64,000 nt of DNA from Actinosynnema sp. ALI-1.44 (GCF_001984155.1 NZ_MTQO01000045.1:372001-436000); one strand, 5' to 3'. Shown: positions 46,771-54,763, numbered from the stretch's first letter. Program-made: numbers and translations. The notes: generated by a model not told the origin, from the letters alone.

Positions 46771-47043
46771 TCAGGGTGCCGCCTGGGCGGCGCCCTTCTG
46801 CAGGCTCACCCGCTCGGCGTGTTGATACAACGTTCCCATGTCGACCTTGCCATCGGACACGAGTCCCTCGATGAGCGAGACAAGGCCAGCCTGGTCGAAA
46901 TCATAGAAGCCGATCAGTTCCGCCGGTGATATCTCTTCCACCCGCGCAGACGGAACCAGGCGGCAACCCGCTGCCATGAGGTCCACATCGAACTCATCTT
47001 CGCTGGAGGCCAATTCATTGAGCAGGTCCCGATTTTCGGACAT
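46771..47043 (-). CDS. 90-aa small acidic protein, first gene of the radical SAM operon; candidate precursor
   Basis: 90 aa starting MSENRDLLNELASSEDEFDVD; AAAGGGG lies 9-10 bp upstream of the ATG at 47043. The N-terminal half is acidic, with a single Cys (MAAGCRLV). The rest is a helical stretch (LIGFYDFDQAGLVSLIEGLVSDG) and a QHAERVSLQKGAAQAAP tail. I recognise no family. As the promoter-proximal small gene it is the classical place for a RiPP precursor, but the sequence also fits a small helical regulator or chaperone. Confidence 0.65.
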   Translation of the reverse strand: MSENRDLLNELASSEDEFDVDLMAAGCRLVPSARVEEISPAELIGFYDFDQAGLVSLIEGLVSDGKVDMGTLYQHAERVSLQKGAAQAAP

Positions 47044-47086
47044 CAGCCTGCACCCCTTTGATAGAGCTGACACGACCGCGCGCGAT

Positions 47087-47100
47087 GTGAGGTACCTCAC
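47087..47100. promoter_or_regulatory. perfect 14-bp palindrome upstream of the radical SAM operon
   Basis: GTGAGGTACCTCAC lies 44 bp upstream of the first start codon of the operon, just downstream of an AT-rich ATGCAAATTA stretch that may contain the -10 region. It is the only strong dyad in this gap and a good candidate operator. No regulator gene is found in the operon itself. Confidence 0.6.
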
Positions 47101-47131
47101 TAATTTGCATACACGGCTACCTGGTGGGTTG

Positions 47132-47535
47132 TCAACAGCCCTTCACGGCGCCGGCGAGGCCGCTGACGATCCGGCGTTCGAAGAGGGAGAAGAAGATGAG
47201 TGTGGGGATCATCGACAGCGAGACGAACGCCAGCACGCGCGCGGTGCCGATCGAGGACTGCGACGCGCACGACCGCACCCCGAGCGGCAGCGTGTACAAG
47301 TCGTTGTCGCCGAGCAGGAACAGCGGCAGCAGATAACTGTTCCAGCTCGCCACGAACGCCAGGATCCTACGGTCATGACACCGGACAGAGACGGCGGGAC
47401 CACCCATCCGGACGAAGAAGCCGAGGGCCGCCTCCTCCAGTTCCTTCGGGATGGCGCGCAGAAATGGCACGAGAATGATGACGGTGGTCGGCATGGCGAA
47501 CGCGAACGGCCATCCTCCAGATTTCCTCCACCCCA
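47132..47535 (-). pseudogene. C-terminal remnant of a sugar ABC transporter permease (MalG/AraQ type)
   Basis: The frame reads AFAMPTTVIILVPFLRAIPKELEEAA, then FFVRM, then AFVASWNSYLLPLFLLGDND and SLFERRIVSGLAGAVKG at the end, the conserved C-terminal half of carbohydrate permeases. Between FFVRM and ILAF the proper sequence VVPPSLSGVMTVG is found one frame over, so an inserted G and a later 1-bp loss break the gene. The EAA-loop segment after ELEEAA has also lost about seven codons, and the N-terminal half is missing. Confidence 0.8.
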
Positions 47536-47884
47536 ACAGGTGTGAAACGAGACAAGCACCATCCATCCTCTTTGGACAAATAGGGCATGCGCATCCGCAT
47601 CTACTCTCTCACTTGGCTGCAACCCTCGCTGCTCGTTGCGTCCCAGCGCTGCGTGCTGCGGTGGTGTTATCGGGGTTGTCGCCACTGGTGATCGAGAGTG
47701 TGACCGACAAGGGTGAACGCATCGACGTGCTGCCCGCCGCAAGTCCGACACCGTGGCGTCAGGCCCGGACCGAGCGGATCGTGCGACGGGCCGGGTGGGT
47801 CGCTCATGTGTTCCGCCTCCTGGTGGCGTGCGCTTTGCCGGATATGACGACGGACCACAGCCGGATGTGAGGTCACCGAGCGCC
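47536..47884. other. gene-poor stretch with a possible ISL3 transposase start fragment
   Basis: No intact gene. On the plus strand around 47655-47735 a frame reads LSGLSPLVIESVTDKGERIDVL, like the beginning of ISL3-family transposases. It then loses similarity, suggesting a short broken fragment. It separates the permease remnant from the flavin reductase gene. Confidence 0.35.
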
Positions 47885-48427
47885 TCACATCCGGTGGGGC
47901 GGTGTCGTCGTAGTGCTGAGGTCGCGGTAGCTCTGGTGGACGAAGACCAACGGGTGCCCCGTCCGGTTCGGCGCGCTCCGCACGTGCAGCACGGCACCGA
48001 GGAACAAGGTGTGGTCCGCGACCCGAACACGGTCGCTGATCCTGCACTCGATCGTTGCCAGACCTCCGGCGAGCACTGGATCGCCGGTCGCTGGAGACGG
48101 CATCCAGTCCAGGCCCTCGAACCCGCGGCGCGGTCCGGAGAAGCGGGCTGCCAGCTCGGCCTGGTCGGCGCCCAGGATGGTGACCGCGTACGAGGCGGCT
48201 TGGCTCAGCAGGGCGTGCGTTCGTGTGCTGTGCCCTATGGCCACCAGCAGTGTGGGTGGGTTCAGTGACACCGACAGCAGAGAGTTGATGGTGACGCCGT
48301 GTGGCCCGCTCGGTCCGCTGACGGTGAGGACCGAGACCCCGGTGGGCAGGTGCCGCATCGCCTGCCGGAACGTCTCACCATCCGGCGAACGGGGAGAGGT
48401 CTCGGGCCGTGCCGGGCGCGGTGTCAC
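47885..48427 (-). CDS. flavin reductase-like FMN-binding protein
   Basis: 180 aa from the GTG at 48427, which overlaps the LLM stop as GTGA. The core MRHLPTGVSVLTVSGPSGPHG, then SLNPPTLLVAIG and FAVTILGADQAELAARFSG-like strands, and the LFLGAVLHV ending, identify the flavin reductase domain of two-component monooxygenases (HpaC/ActVB type). It would supply reduced FMN to the LLM oxygenase encoded by the preceding gene. The long open frame upstream belongs to the LLM gene region and is not used. Confidence 0.9.
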   Translation of the reverse strand: MTPRPARPETSPRSPDGETFRQAMRHLPTGVSVLTVSGPSGPHGVTINSLLSVSLNPPTLLVAIGHSTRTHALLSQAASYAVTILGADQAELAARFSGPRRGFEGLDWMPSPATGDPVLAGGLATIECRISDRVRVADHTLFLGAVLHVRSAPNRTGHPLVFVHQSYRDLSTTTTPPHRM

Positions 48428-49440
48428 CACACGAGTTCCCGTGGCGCTGGTGCGGGCAACGCCGGGAAGTGCGGTACGACTTCCTCGGCGAGCTGGGCCA
48501 CGACTTCCGCCGCCGGACGCCGACCGTGTTGGACTCCGAGTGCCCCGTGGTTGATGCCCGCTTCCTGCCAGCGGTGCAGGAGGTCGAGCAACCCTTCGAC
48601 ACCGGTGCGCAGCACGAATCCGCCCCGCAGCGGCGTCGGTGGGTGGTGCGGGTCGTCCACGAGGTCGATCCACTCGTTGGTGGCCACCGGCTTGAACCCG
48701 CCGCCCGGAATGAGGGCACGCCATGCGGCAGCTCGCTGACCAAGTGCGGAGGTGCCCTCGGCGGTGGCTGTGGCGCCCGGGTAGATCAGCCAGCCGTCGG
48801 CGTGTTCGGCGATCCACTCCGGCGTCTGCTGCGAAGAACCTGTGACCAGCAGTGGGATCCGGCCGCTGACCGGCTTGGGCAGCAGATCCGCGCCCTGCGA
48901 ACGGCCAAGCGAGGACGTGATGGTGGGTTTCACCGACTCCAGCAGTGTCCGGAACAACCGCACCGACTCGCGGTAGCGCGCGCCGCGGGACTCGAAGTCG
49001 ATCCCATAAGCGGGGAACTCGACCGGGCGGTCTCCTGACGCGGCGCCCAGCACCAGACGGCCACCGGAGAGGTGGTCGAGGGACGCTGCCTGTTTCGCCA
49101 GGTCGATCGGGTGGCGCAGCGGGAAGACCGCACTGCCCGTGGCCAGCGCGGCGGTGCGGGTGTGCGCGCCCAGCCAGGCCAGGTACGTCCACGGGTCGAA
49201 GACCTGTCCGACGTCTCCGAAACCCGGGTCGAACAGGGGGACGTCACGTACCCAGATGGCCGCGAAACCGGCGCGGTCGGCCATCTGGATCGTTTCACCC
49301 TGCCCGGCCATGGCCGCCATGTCTCCGGTGTAGGGCCACAACGGGAGGAACAATCCCACCGTGAGTCGACCGGGAGCGAACATCGTGCGAAAACCGGGAT
49401 GTTCGGCGAACAGATCTGCTTCGGGCACACCGACCTCCAT
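48424..49440 (-). CDS. LLM-class flavin-dependent monooxygenase
   Basis: 338 aa. The luciferase-like TIM barrel is clear: GLFLPLWPY, AGFAAIWVRDVPLFDP, LATGSAVFPLRHPIDLAKQAASLDHLSGGRLVLGAASGDRP and a late PLLVTGSSQQTPEW. Together with the overlapping flavin reductase it forms a two-component monooxygenase. The gene is divergent from a TetR regulator, with two operator-like repeats in the 71-bp gap, so substrate-induced expression is likely. No ribosome site precedes the ATG, and a downstream start (MFAPGRLTVG) cannot be excluded. Confidence 0.9.
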   Translation of the reverse strand: MEVGVPEADLFAEHPGFRTMFAPGRLTVGLFLPLWPYTGDMAAMAGQGETIQMADRAGFAAIWVRDVPLFDPGFGDVGQVFDPWTYLAWLGAHTRTAALATGSAVFPLRHPIDLAKQAASLDHLSGGRLVLGAASGDRPVEFPAYGIDFESRGARYRESVRLFRTLLESVKPTITSSLGRSQGADLLPKPVSGRIPLLVTGSSQQTPEWIAEHADGWLIYPGATATAEGTSALGQRAAAWRALIPGGGFKPVATNEWIDLVDDPHHPPTPLRGGFVLRTGVEGLLDLLHRWQEAGINHGALGVQHGRRPAAEVVAQLAEEVVPHFPALPAPAPRELVW

Positions 49441-49444
49441 TGGA

Positions 49445-49492
49445 GTAAACGTTCAACTAGGACGCTAGCGCACTCTAGAGTGAACGTTCAAC
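49445..49492. promoter_or_regulatory. two TetR-operator-like repeats
   Basis: GTAAACGTTCAAC (49445-49457) and GTGAACGTTCAAC (49480-49492) differ at one base and are 35 bp apart. The second contains the perfect palindrome TGAACGTTCA. They fill the divergent LLM/TetR promoter region and are the expected binding sites of the adjacent TetR protein. Confidence 0.75.
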
Positions 49493-49511
49493 CGGCTCGA
49501 GTTAGACTGGC

Positions 49512-50135
49512 GTGGTGCCATCCCCAAGGACGACAGGCGACGCACCGGCCACAGCGGCAACCGACACCCGGACCCGGATCCTGCGGGCTACCGCCATGCT
49601 CCTGCAGCGCCAGGGCTATGAGGGCACCTCGATCAAGCGGATCAGCGGCGATGCCGGAGTCACGCAGGGCTCGGTCTACCACTTCTTCCCCGGAGGCAAG
49701 GAACAACTTGCCGTCGAGGCTCTGCGTTACGGCGCGGACGAGTTCACCGAACTGCTGCGGTCAGGCCTCGACAGCGCCGAAGATCCCGCCGAGGCGGTGG
49801 CGGCGTGCGCCGTGCTGCTCGCTGACACCTTGCTGACGTCAGGCTGGACCGACGGCTGCCCGGTCGCAGCCACCGCGCTGGAGACCATCGGCGCCTCGCC
49901 GGACATCCAGCGCGCCGCCGAGCAGGCTTTGCGCCAATGGCAGGACCTGCTGACGACCAAGCTCACCACCGGTGGCATCCCGGACGAAGCGGCCGTCGAC
50001 CTCGCCTCCACCATTCTCAGCACACTGGAGGGAGCCGAGCTGCTTTGCCGGGTTTCCGCCAGCGACAAGGCATTGCACACCGCGGCACAGCACCTGGCCC
50101 AACTTGTCAGGCTGCACACCGCAAGGCCTGACTGA
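49512..50135 (+). CDS. TetR-family regulator
   Basis: 207 aa. Helix-turn-helix at ~20-65 (TRTRILRATAMLLQRQGYEG, SIKRISGDAGVTQGSVYHFF). The C-terminal domain with a LTSGWTDGCPVAATALE segment is of the TetR_C type seen in LmrA/YxaF-like repressors. It is divergent from the LLM monooxygenase and flanked by two operator-like repeats, which makes it their probable repressor. The GTG start is supported by the family-typical N terminus; the ribosome site is weak. Confidence 0.92.
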   Translation: MVPSPRTTGDAPATAATDTRTRILRATAMLLQRQGYEGTSIKRISGDAGVTQGSVYHFFPGGKEQLAVEALRYGADEFTELLRSGLDSAEDPAEAVAACAVLLADTLLTSGWTDGCPVAATALETIGASPDIQRAAEQALRQWQDLLTTKLTTGGIPDEAAVDLASTILSTLEGAELLCRVSASDKALHTAAQHLAQLVRLHTARPD

Positions 50136-50207
50136 CCGCGGGATGTCACAACGCCGGTGCCCCCTTCGTCTCCTTGAATGAACGTTGGCAAGGACGGAAG
50201 GCATCCA

Positions 50208-51095
50208 GTGACCGAGCACACCACAGACCGGCAAGCGGCTGTCGCCGCATTCAACGAGTACCGGAACCTGCTGTTCACGGCCGCGTACGACATTCTCGGC
50301 AGCGTGTCCGACGCTGAGGACGTAGTGCAGGACACCTGGCTGCGCTGGGAAAAAGTCGACCACGCGAAGGTCGAGCATCCGCGCATCTACATGATGCGGA
50401 TCACGGTGCATCGCGCGGTCGACCAACTGCGCAAGGCGCGCAGGTCGCGTGTGGACTACGTCGGGCCGTGGTTGCCTGAACCGTTGGTGACCGAGCAGGA
50501 CGCCGCGGATCGGCTGGAGCGCCAGGGTGGTGTCGCCCTCGGCCTGCTGGTCGTGCTGGAGACGTTGTCACCGCTCGAACGGGCCGCGTTCGTGCTGCGG
50601 GAGGCATTCGCCTTCGAGTACGCCGAGATCGCCGGGATGCTGGACAAGTCGCCCGCCGCGGTACGGCAACTGGTGCATCGGGCCCGCGGGCACGTGCATG
50701 CCCGGCGTCCGCGCTTCGTCGCGGATCACGAGAACGCGCGGATCGCGGCCGAGCGATTCGTCAACGCGGCCATCGGAGGCAGCCTGTCCGACCTGCTGGA
50801 CGTGCTCGCTCCGGACGCCACCCTGTGGAACGACGGAGGTGGCAGGGTTCGTGCCGCGTTGCGACCCGTGCACGGTGCGGCCAAGGTAGCTCACTTGATG
50901 GCCGCGGTTGGTCCCCGGTTCTCCGACCACGAGATCCGTTGGGTGCACTCCGGCGGTACGCCGACCGCGCTGCTCAGCACAGGTGGCATGCCGGCCGTGG
51001 TGGTGACCGTCGAGACCGACCCGTCCGGGAAATGGGTACGCGACATCTACGGCATGGCCAATCCGGACAAGCTCGCTCACCTGACCGGCAGGTGA
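50208..51095 (+). CDS. ECF RNA polymerase sigma factor, SigJ type with C-terminal SnoaL-like domain
   Basis: 295 aa from the GTG at 50208, with GGAAGG 7 bp upstream; an ATG at 50178 would add ten residues. Sigma region 2 (FNEYRNLLFTAAYDILGSVSDAEDVVQDTWLRW) and region 4 (LSPLERAAFVLREAFAFEYAEIAGMLDKSPAAVRQLVHRAR) are followed by a ~115-residue SnoaL/NTF2-like domain, as in SigJ/ECF41-type factors where it modulates activity. The DNA before it (AATGAACGTTGGC at ~50176) resembles the TetR operator half-sites. The next gene may be its target. Confidence 0.92.
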   Translation: MTEHTTDRQAAVAAFNEYRNLLFTAAYDILGSVSDAEDVVQDTWLRWEKVDHAKVEHPRIYMMRITVHRAVDQLRKARRSRVDYVGPWLPEPLVTEQDAADRLERQGGVALGLLVVLETLSPLERAAFVLREAFAFEYAEIAGMLDKSPAAVRQLVHRARGHVHARRPRFVADHENARIAAERFVNAAIGGSLSDLLDVLAPDATLWNDGGGRVRAALRPVHGAAKVAHLMAAVGPRFSDHEIRWVHSGGTPTALLSTGGMPAVVVTVETDPSGKWVRDIYGMANPDKLAHLTGR

Positions 51096-51125
51096 GGCGT
51101 GGAGAGAGGAAGAGAGGACAAGTCG

Positions 51126-51686
51126 ATGACAGACGTCCTGGGGGACTTCGTGCCGCTGCCGCTGGGCACCGAACGCCATGAGCTGCACATCCGGCAGAGC
51201 CCGGAATCTGTCTGGACCGCGCTGACGACCCTGTCGCCCGGGGAACTCTCGACGGTTCGACTGCTCATGGGTGTCCGAACGCTGCTTGCCAGACCAGGCA
51301 CGGGTTTCACCGCCGAGGCACCGAGCATTCTCGACACGATGGCCGACCGGGGCTGGTTCGAACTGGCCAACGAGCCGCACCGCCACGTCGTGCTCGGCTC
51401 GATCAGCCAGTTCTGGCGACTGCGGCCAGAGGAATGGCGCCGCAAGTGCACGCCGGAGCAGTTCCGCGACTACGACGAACCCGGCTTCGCCAAGTCGGCG
51501 TCGGTCTTCGAACTGATCCCGACAGCGAACGGCACCCTGCTGCGCACAGAGACCCGGGTCACCGCCGCAACCGCGGCCACTAGACGAAAGATGTTGACGT
51601 ACTGGCGGCTGATCCGCCCGTTCAGCGGAGCGATCCGGCGGGTCATGCTGCGCGCCGTGGCCAGGAAGGCAGCGACCCTCTCGTAA
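51126..51686 (+). CDS. SRPBCC-like hypothetical protein downstream of SigJ
   Basis: 186 aa from the ATG at 51126 (MTDVLGDFVPLPLGTERHELHI), with AGAGGACA upstream. The alternation of strands, an SPESVWTALTTLSPGELSTVRL segment early and TETRVTAATAATRRKMLTYWRLIRPF at the end resemble actinobacterial SRPBCC/DUF2867-like proteins. The last helix is basic. It follows the sigma gene by 30 bp and is probably co-transcribed. ECF41-type sigma factors are often encoded beside small oxidoreductase or carboxymuconolactone genes, so this partner is less usual. Function unknown. Confidence 0.7.
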   Translation: MTDVLGDFVPLPLGTERHELHIRQSPESVWTALTTLSPGELSTVRLLMGVRTLLARPGTGFTAEAPSILDTMADRGWFELANEPHRHVVLGSISQFWRLRPEEWRRKCTPEQFRDYDEPGFAKSASVFELIPTANGTLLRTETRVTAATAATRRKMLTYWRLIRPFSGAIRRVMLRAVARKAATLS

Positions 51687-51780
51687 CCCAGCTCGACTTC
51701 GTGCCGGACTGCCGGGTACTTCCACACTGGCCACAGTAGACTCTGTCACGCCGTGGGAAGTCCCGGCAAGCTCACCCGAA

Positions 51781-52191
51781 TCACTTGAGGTGCCGCGTGC
51801 GCACCACCTTCAACTGCCTGCGGTGCACCACAAGGCCTGCCAGCGCGAGCAACGAGACGATCCCGAGCTGCCACCAGGTCTGCGGGCTGCCACCCAGCTC
51901 CAGATCGGTTGCGTGGTTGACCGCGTGCAGCGTGTTGGTGATGAAGAACCCGCTCAACGCGATCGACAGCACGTCACGCCACACCAATGCGGCCAGCAGC
52001 ACGAGGCCGATGCCGATCTGGAAAACCCCCGCGTCGTGCAGGAAGTGCACGTGGTTGGGGAACTGGGCGAACTGCGCGAACCCCGCCGGGTCGATCCGCA
52101 TCCACACACCGAACACCAGCATCACCATCGCACCGACCACAGTGGCCGATCGAACGAACACCTTGGCTGACAGGCTGTAGCCATCCATCAT
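51781..52191 (-). CDS. four-helix membrane protein (DoxX/DUF4345-like size), function unknown
   Basis: 136 aa with four hydrophobic helices (about 12-30, 48-68, 72-92, 108-125). GGAGGT is 5 bp before the ATG at 52191. The conserved-looking FPNHVHFLHDAGVFQIGIGLVLLAAL and NTLHAVNHATDLE segments, with His residues near the membrane, recall small actinobacterial membrane proteins. No enzymatic function can be assigned. Its start overlaps the stop of a PfpI-type gene remnant, so it was once the second gene of a regulator-led transcript. Confidence 0.7.
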   Translation of the reverse strand: MMDGYSLSAKVFVRSATVVGAMVMLVFGVWMRIDPAGFAQFAQFPNHVHFLHDAGVFQIGIGLVLLAALVWRDVLSIALSGFFITNTLHAVNHATDLELGGSPQTWWQLGIVSLLALAGLVVHRRQLKVVRTRHLK

Positions 52192-52373
52192 CTTCTACCT
52201 CCTTGCACTCGAACGTCACATGAGTTCCGCGGCACTTCGGACCTCCGCCACACCGTGCCGCGCTGCTCGTGTTCCATGAGCAGTTCCACCGCGTGCGCGG
52301 CATCCGCATTCGACGCGCGCTCCAGCAGGTAAAGCCCAAGGTCCAAGCCGGATGGCACACCACATTTCGTTCG
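52188..52373 (-). pseudogene. C-terminal remnant of a DJ-1/PfpI-like (GATase1) protein
   Basis: Downstream of an in-frame TAG at 52374-52376 the frame reads CGVPSGLDLGLYLLERASNA, then HAVELLMEHEQRGTVWRRSE. This is the last helices of a PfpI/ThiJ-type domain as found in GlxA-like proteins and stand-alone amidotransferase folds. Only ~55 codons survive, without the Cys elbow. The TGA overlaps the ATG of the next membrane protein gene. Confidence 0.6.
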
Positions 52374-52414
52374 CTACCAGGACGCGAGGCCGACGCGACA
52401 TGTGACAGTCGAGC

Positions 52415-53722
52415 TCACCCGGTGGACACCAGGGCGATGCCAAGACCCGTGTACACCAGCATGAGCATGAGCATCGGGTAGTGCCCAGCACGCGACTCAC
52501 CCGCGCGTACCACCCGCAATACCCTGTCGTGTGCGCTGACCACGGCGGCGACATGGCCGAGTACGATCGCGCCGACTTGAACCACGGCGATCAGTGCGGG
52601 CGTCAGCATCCGGTAGTCGACGGCGGCCTCACCGACACCGAGAAGGTCCCAGCCCATGCCGAACGGGTCGGTGGCCAGCAGCCAACCTCGCTGCCCCTCG
52701 AAGAAGGCGAACGAGAAGTAGTGCGCCACACTGTATCCGACCATGATCGGCACCAGCGAACGCGTGAACTCGTTGTCCACAGCGGACACCTCAGGCCGGA
52801 GGTACGGCCTGGTCATCCTGATCGCGTCCCGGTAGGCCAGGAGGTTCAGGACCAGCACGCCCCCGAGCACCACCGACGCAAGCACAGCGGACGGCGGACG
52901 CCCGATGACCCGGATGACATCGGTCCACGACGAAAGCCTGCTGATACCGTCGAACATCGTCCCGCCCAGCACCACGAGTGCGAGCACGGTGTGGCCGCGG
53001 CTGGCACGGCCGTCACGGGATCCGGCCAGCGGGCCGCGCAACACCAGGCGTCCGTCAGCGCTCCGGCCGAGCGGGGAAAGCGAGGCCAGCAACCCCGAGT
53101 ACATCTCGAAGGTATCCGCACGGGCGAACCACCGCGGTCCGAACAACGCCCCACCCACCGTGTGCGTCACGGCGTAGACCGTCGCGAAGGTCGCCACCGC
53201 CCGCGGGGAATCCGAGTGTGGGAAGGCCAACTCCAGCCACAGGAAAACGACCATGCCGGCAACCGCGAAGGCGTGTCCGGCATCGTCGGACCGCAGATCC
53301 CGACGCATGCGGCGAGGGACGCATCGGCGAGCGAGCGCGGCCAGCGACCGCAACGGGTTCACCACCCGCCAGATCGGCCCGAATATCAGCGACACCGGTA
53401 TCAGGCCGACCCAGAACCACACGTAAAACCATGCCGGTGCGGGATTGCGCGACGAGTCATTCGCGCCGAACCACGCCGTAGCCAGCAAGGCACCGAACGC
53501 GACGAGACCGACGGCTCGTAGCAGCGCACGAGTGCTCCTCGCGTCCGTGACTGTCATCAGTGCAATGGGAAGCGGCATCCCTGGCGAGGTGGAACGCGGT
53601 CGTGGTCTCAGGGCCGAGACCACGAAGAGCGCGACCAGAACCGCCGCCACACCGGCGTAGAGCGCCAGCCAGAGCGGTACCGGCAGGTCCGACCGTCCAC
53701 CGATCCCGTGTGCCACAGTCAT
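52415..53722 (-). CDS. multi-pass membrane protein (fenitrothion-hydrolase-annotated family)
   Basis: 435 aa with roughly nine hydrophobic helices. The sequence features WRVVNPLRSLAALARR, VFLWLELAFPHSDSPRAVATFATVYAVTH, DTFEMYSGLLASLSPLGR and a late VGYSVAHYFSFAFFEGQRG. I associate this pattern with a family of uncharacterised actinobacterial membrane proteins often labelled fenitrothion hydrolase; the label rests on little and no hydrolase motif is visible. The paired His/Tyr residues in helices could bind metal or heme. It follows the epimerase gene at 53825 in the same direction after 100 bp. Confidence 0.75.
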   Translation of the reverse strand: MTVAHGIGGRSDLPVPLWLALYAGVAAVLVALFVVSALRPRPRSTSPGMPLPIALMTVTDARSTRALLRAVGLVAFGALLATAWFGANDSSRNPAPAWFYVWFWVGLIPVSLIFGPIWRVVNPLRSLAALARRCVPRRMRRDLRSDDAGHAFAVAGMVVFLWLELAFPHSDSPRAVATFATVYAVTHTVGGALFGPRWFARADTFEMYSGLLASLSPLGRSADGRLVLRGPLAGSRDGRASRGHTVLALVVLGGTMFDGISRLSSWTDVIRVIGRPPSAVLASVVLGGVLVLNLLAYRDAIRMTRPYLRPEVSAVDNEFTRSLVPIMVGYSVAHYFSFAFFEGQRGWLLATDPFGMGWDLLGVGEAAVDYRMLTPALIAVVQVGAIVLGHVAAVVSAHDRVLRVVRAGESRAGHYPMLMLMLVYTGLGIALVSTG

Positions 53723-53824
53723 AACCGCTCCTCTCTCATCGCGTCCAAGAACGGACGGTTGTGACTGTGTGCCTCATCGGGTCACTGGCCATAGTGGATC
53801 CATCGGCGCGGCGTGGGCGGGCGC

Positions 53825-54763
53825 TCAGCTCCGGACAGCGGAATCGAGGCCGAGTCCGATGCGGAGGTTGGGTACCAGCGGGCTCCAGCCGAGCTCGCGT
53901 GTCGCCTTGGCATGGGAAACCCGCATGGTGGTGTCGATGAGCAGGCAGCCGAGGTAAGGCACCATCATCCGGATCAACCAGCCGGGGGCCGAGATCGGCC
54001 GTGGTGTGCCGTGCGCGGCGGCCACCGTGTCGATGAACTCCTGCCAACTGGCGGGCTGGTCGTCGACGATGTTGTAGGCCGTTCCCGGGTTTCCCTTGGT
54101 CAGGGCCACGACGGCGGCCGTGGCCGCGTCGTCCACGTGCACGAAACACGTGGTGCCACACCGCCCGGCCGGCCGGATCGGAGCGCGCTTGCGCAGCAGA
54201 CCGGCGAACATGTCGCTGAACGCGTTCGGGCCGTAGAACATCCCGTAGCGCAACGCGATTCCCTCGATCCCTTCGGCTTCGAACACCTGCTGCTCGGTCG
54301 CCACGGAGCCGTCGACGACCAGGTCCGCGACACTGCCCACGTGCACGCCGAACGGTGCGTCTTCGGTCAGCACGGTCGTACCGTGGTCCCGGTATCCGTA
54401 GCCGGTGATCAGCGATTGGGTGACGAACCGGCGAGCCCCCACCACCCGCGCTGCGGCGAGCAGGTGTTCGGTGCCTTGCTTGCGCAGTACGGTGGTCGGG
54501 TCGTCCGGACGCAGCTTTCGCTTCGCACTGCGCAGCGCGGTGGCCTGGTGCATCACCGCGTCGATCGCGAGCCCGTCGACCGCTCGGAGCAGACCGTCCC
54601 GGTCCACCACGTCGGCCACCACCGGGATCGCACCGAGTTCGGTCACCATCGACCGGTGGGCGGGGTTCCGGATGATCGCGTAGGCCTGATGGCCCTGGGC
54701 GGCCATCGCGGTCAGCAACGGCCGCCCGATCGCCCCGGTCCCGCCCGCGACGAGAACCTTCAT
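53825..54763 (-). CDS. NAD(P)-dependent epimerase/dehydratase (atypical extended SDR)
   Basis: 312 aa from the ATG at 54763, with GGGAGGAAGAAGG upstream. Rossmann motif MKVLVAGGTGAIGRPLL at 1-17. The Tyr-x-x-x-Lys of extended SDRs is not obvious; the equivalent region reads SLITGYGYRDHG. The proline-poor C terminus ends with a typical substrate helix (ATRELGWSPLVPNLRIGL). It is paralogous to the protein encoded at 55158-56090 and probably arose by local duplication. Substrate unknown, possibly a nucleotide sugar or a small isoprenoid. Confidence 0.85.
   Translation of the reverse strand: MKVLVAGGTGAIGRPLLTAMAAQGHQAYAIIRNPAHRSMVTELGAIPVVADVVDRDGLLRAVDGLAIDAVMHQATALRSAKRKLRPDDPTTVLRKQGTEHLLAAARVVGARRFVTQSLITGYGYRDHGTTVLTEDAPFGVHVGSVADLVVDGSVATEQQVFEAEGIEGIALRYGMFYGPNAFSDMFAGLLRKRAPIRPAGRCGTTCFVHVDDAATAAVVALTKGNPGTAYNIVDDQPASWQEFIDTVAAAHGTPRPISAPGWLIRMMVPYLGCLLIDTTMRVSHAKATRELGWSPLVPNLRIGLGLDSAVRS

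Noticed and set aside
44668-46929. 753-codon open frame on the plus strand opposite the PDZ radical SAM gene
   Set aside because: Composition is that of a mirror frame; the minus strand carries the Cys motif, PDZ and DUF512 patterns.
36231-47043. Lanthipeptide, lasso or YcaO-type cluster
   Set aside because: No LanM/LanC-, B1/B2-, asparagine-synthetase- or YcaO-like sequence is present; the only modifying enzymes are radical SAM and SUMF1-fold proteins.
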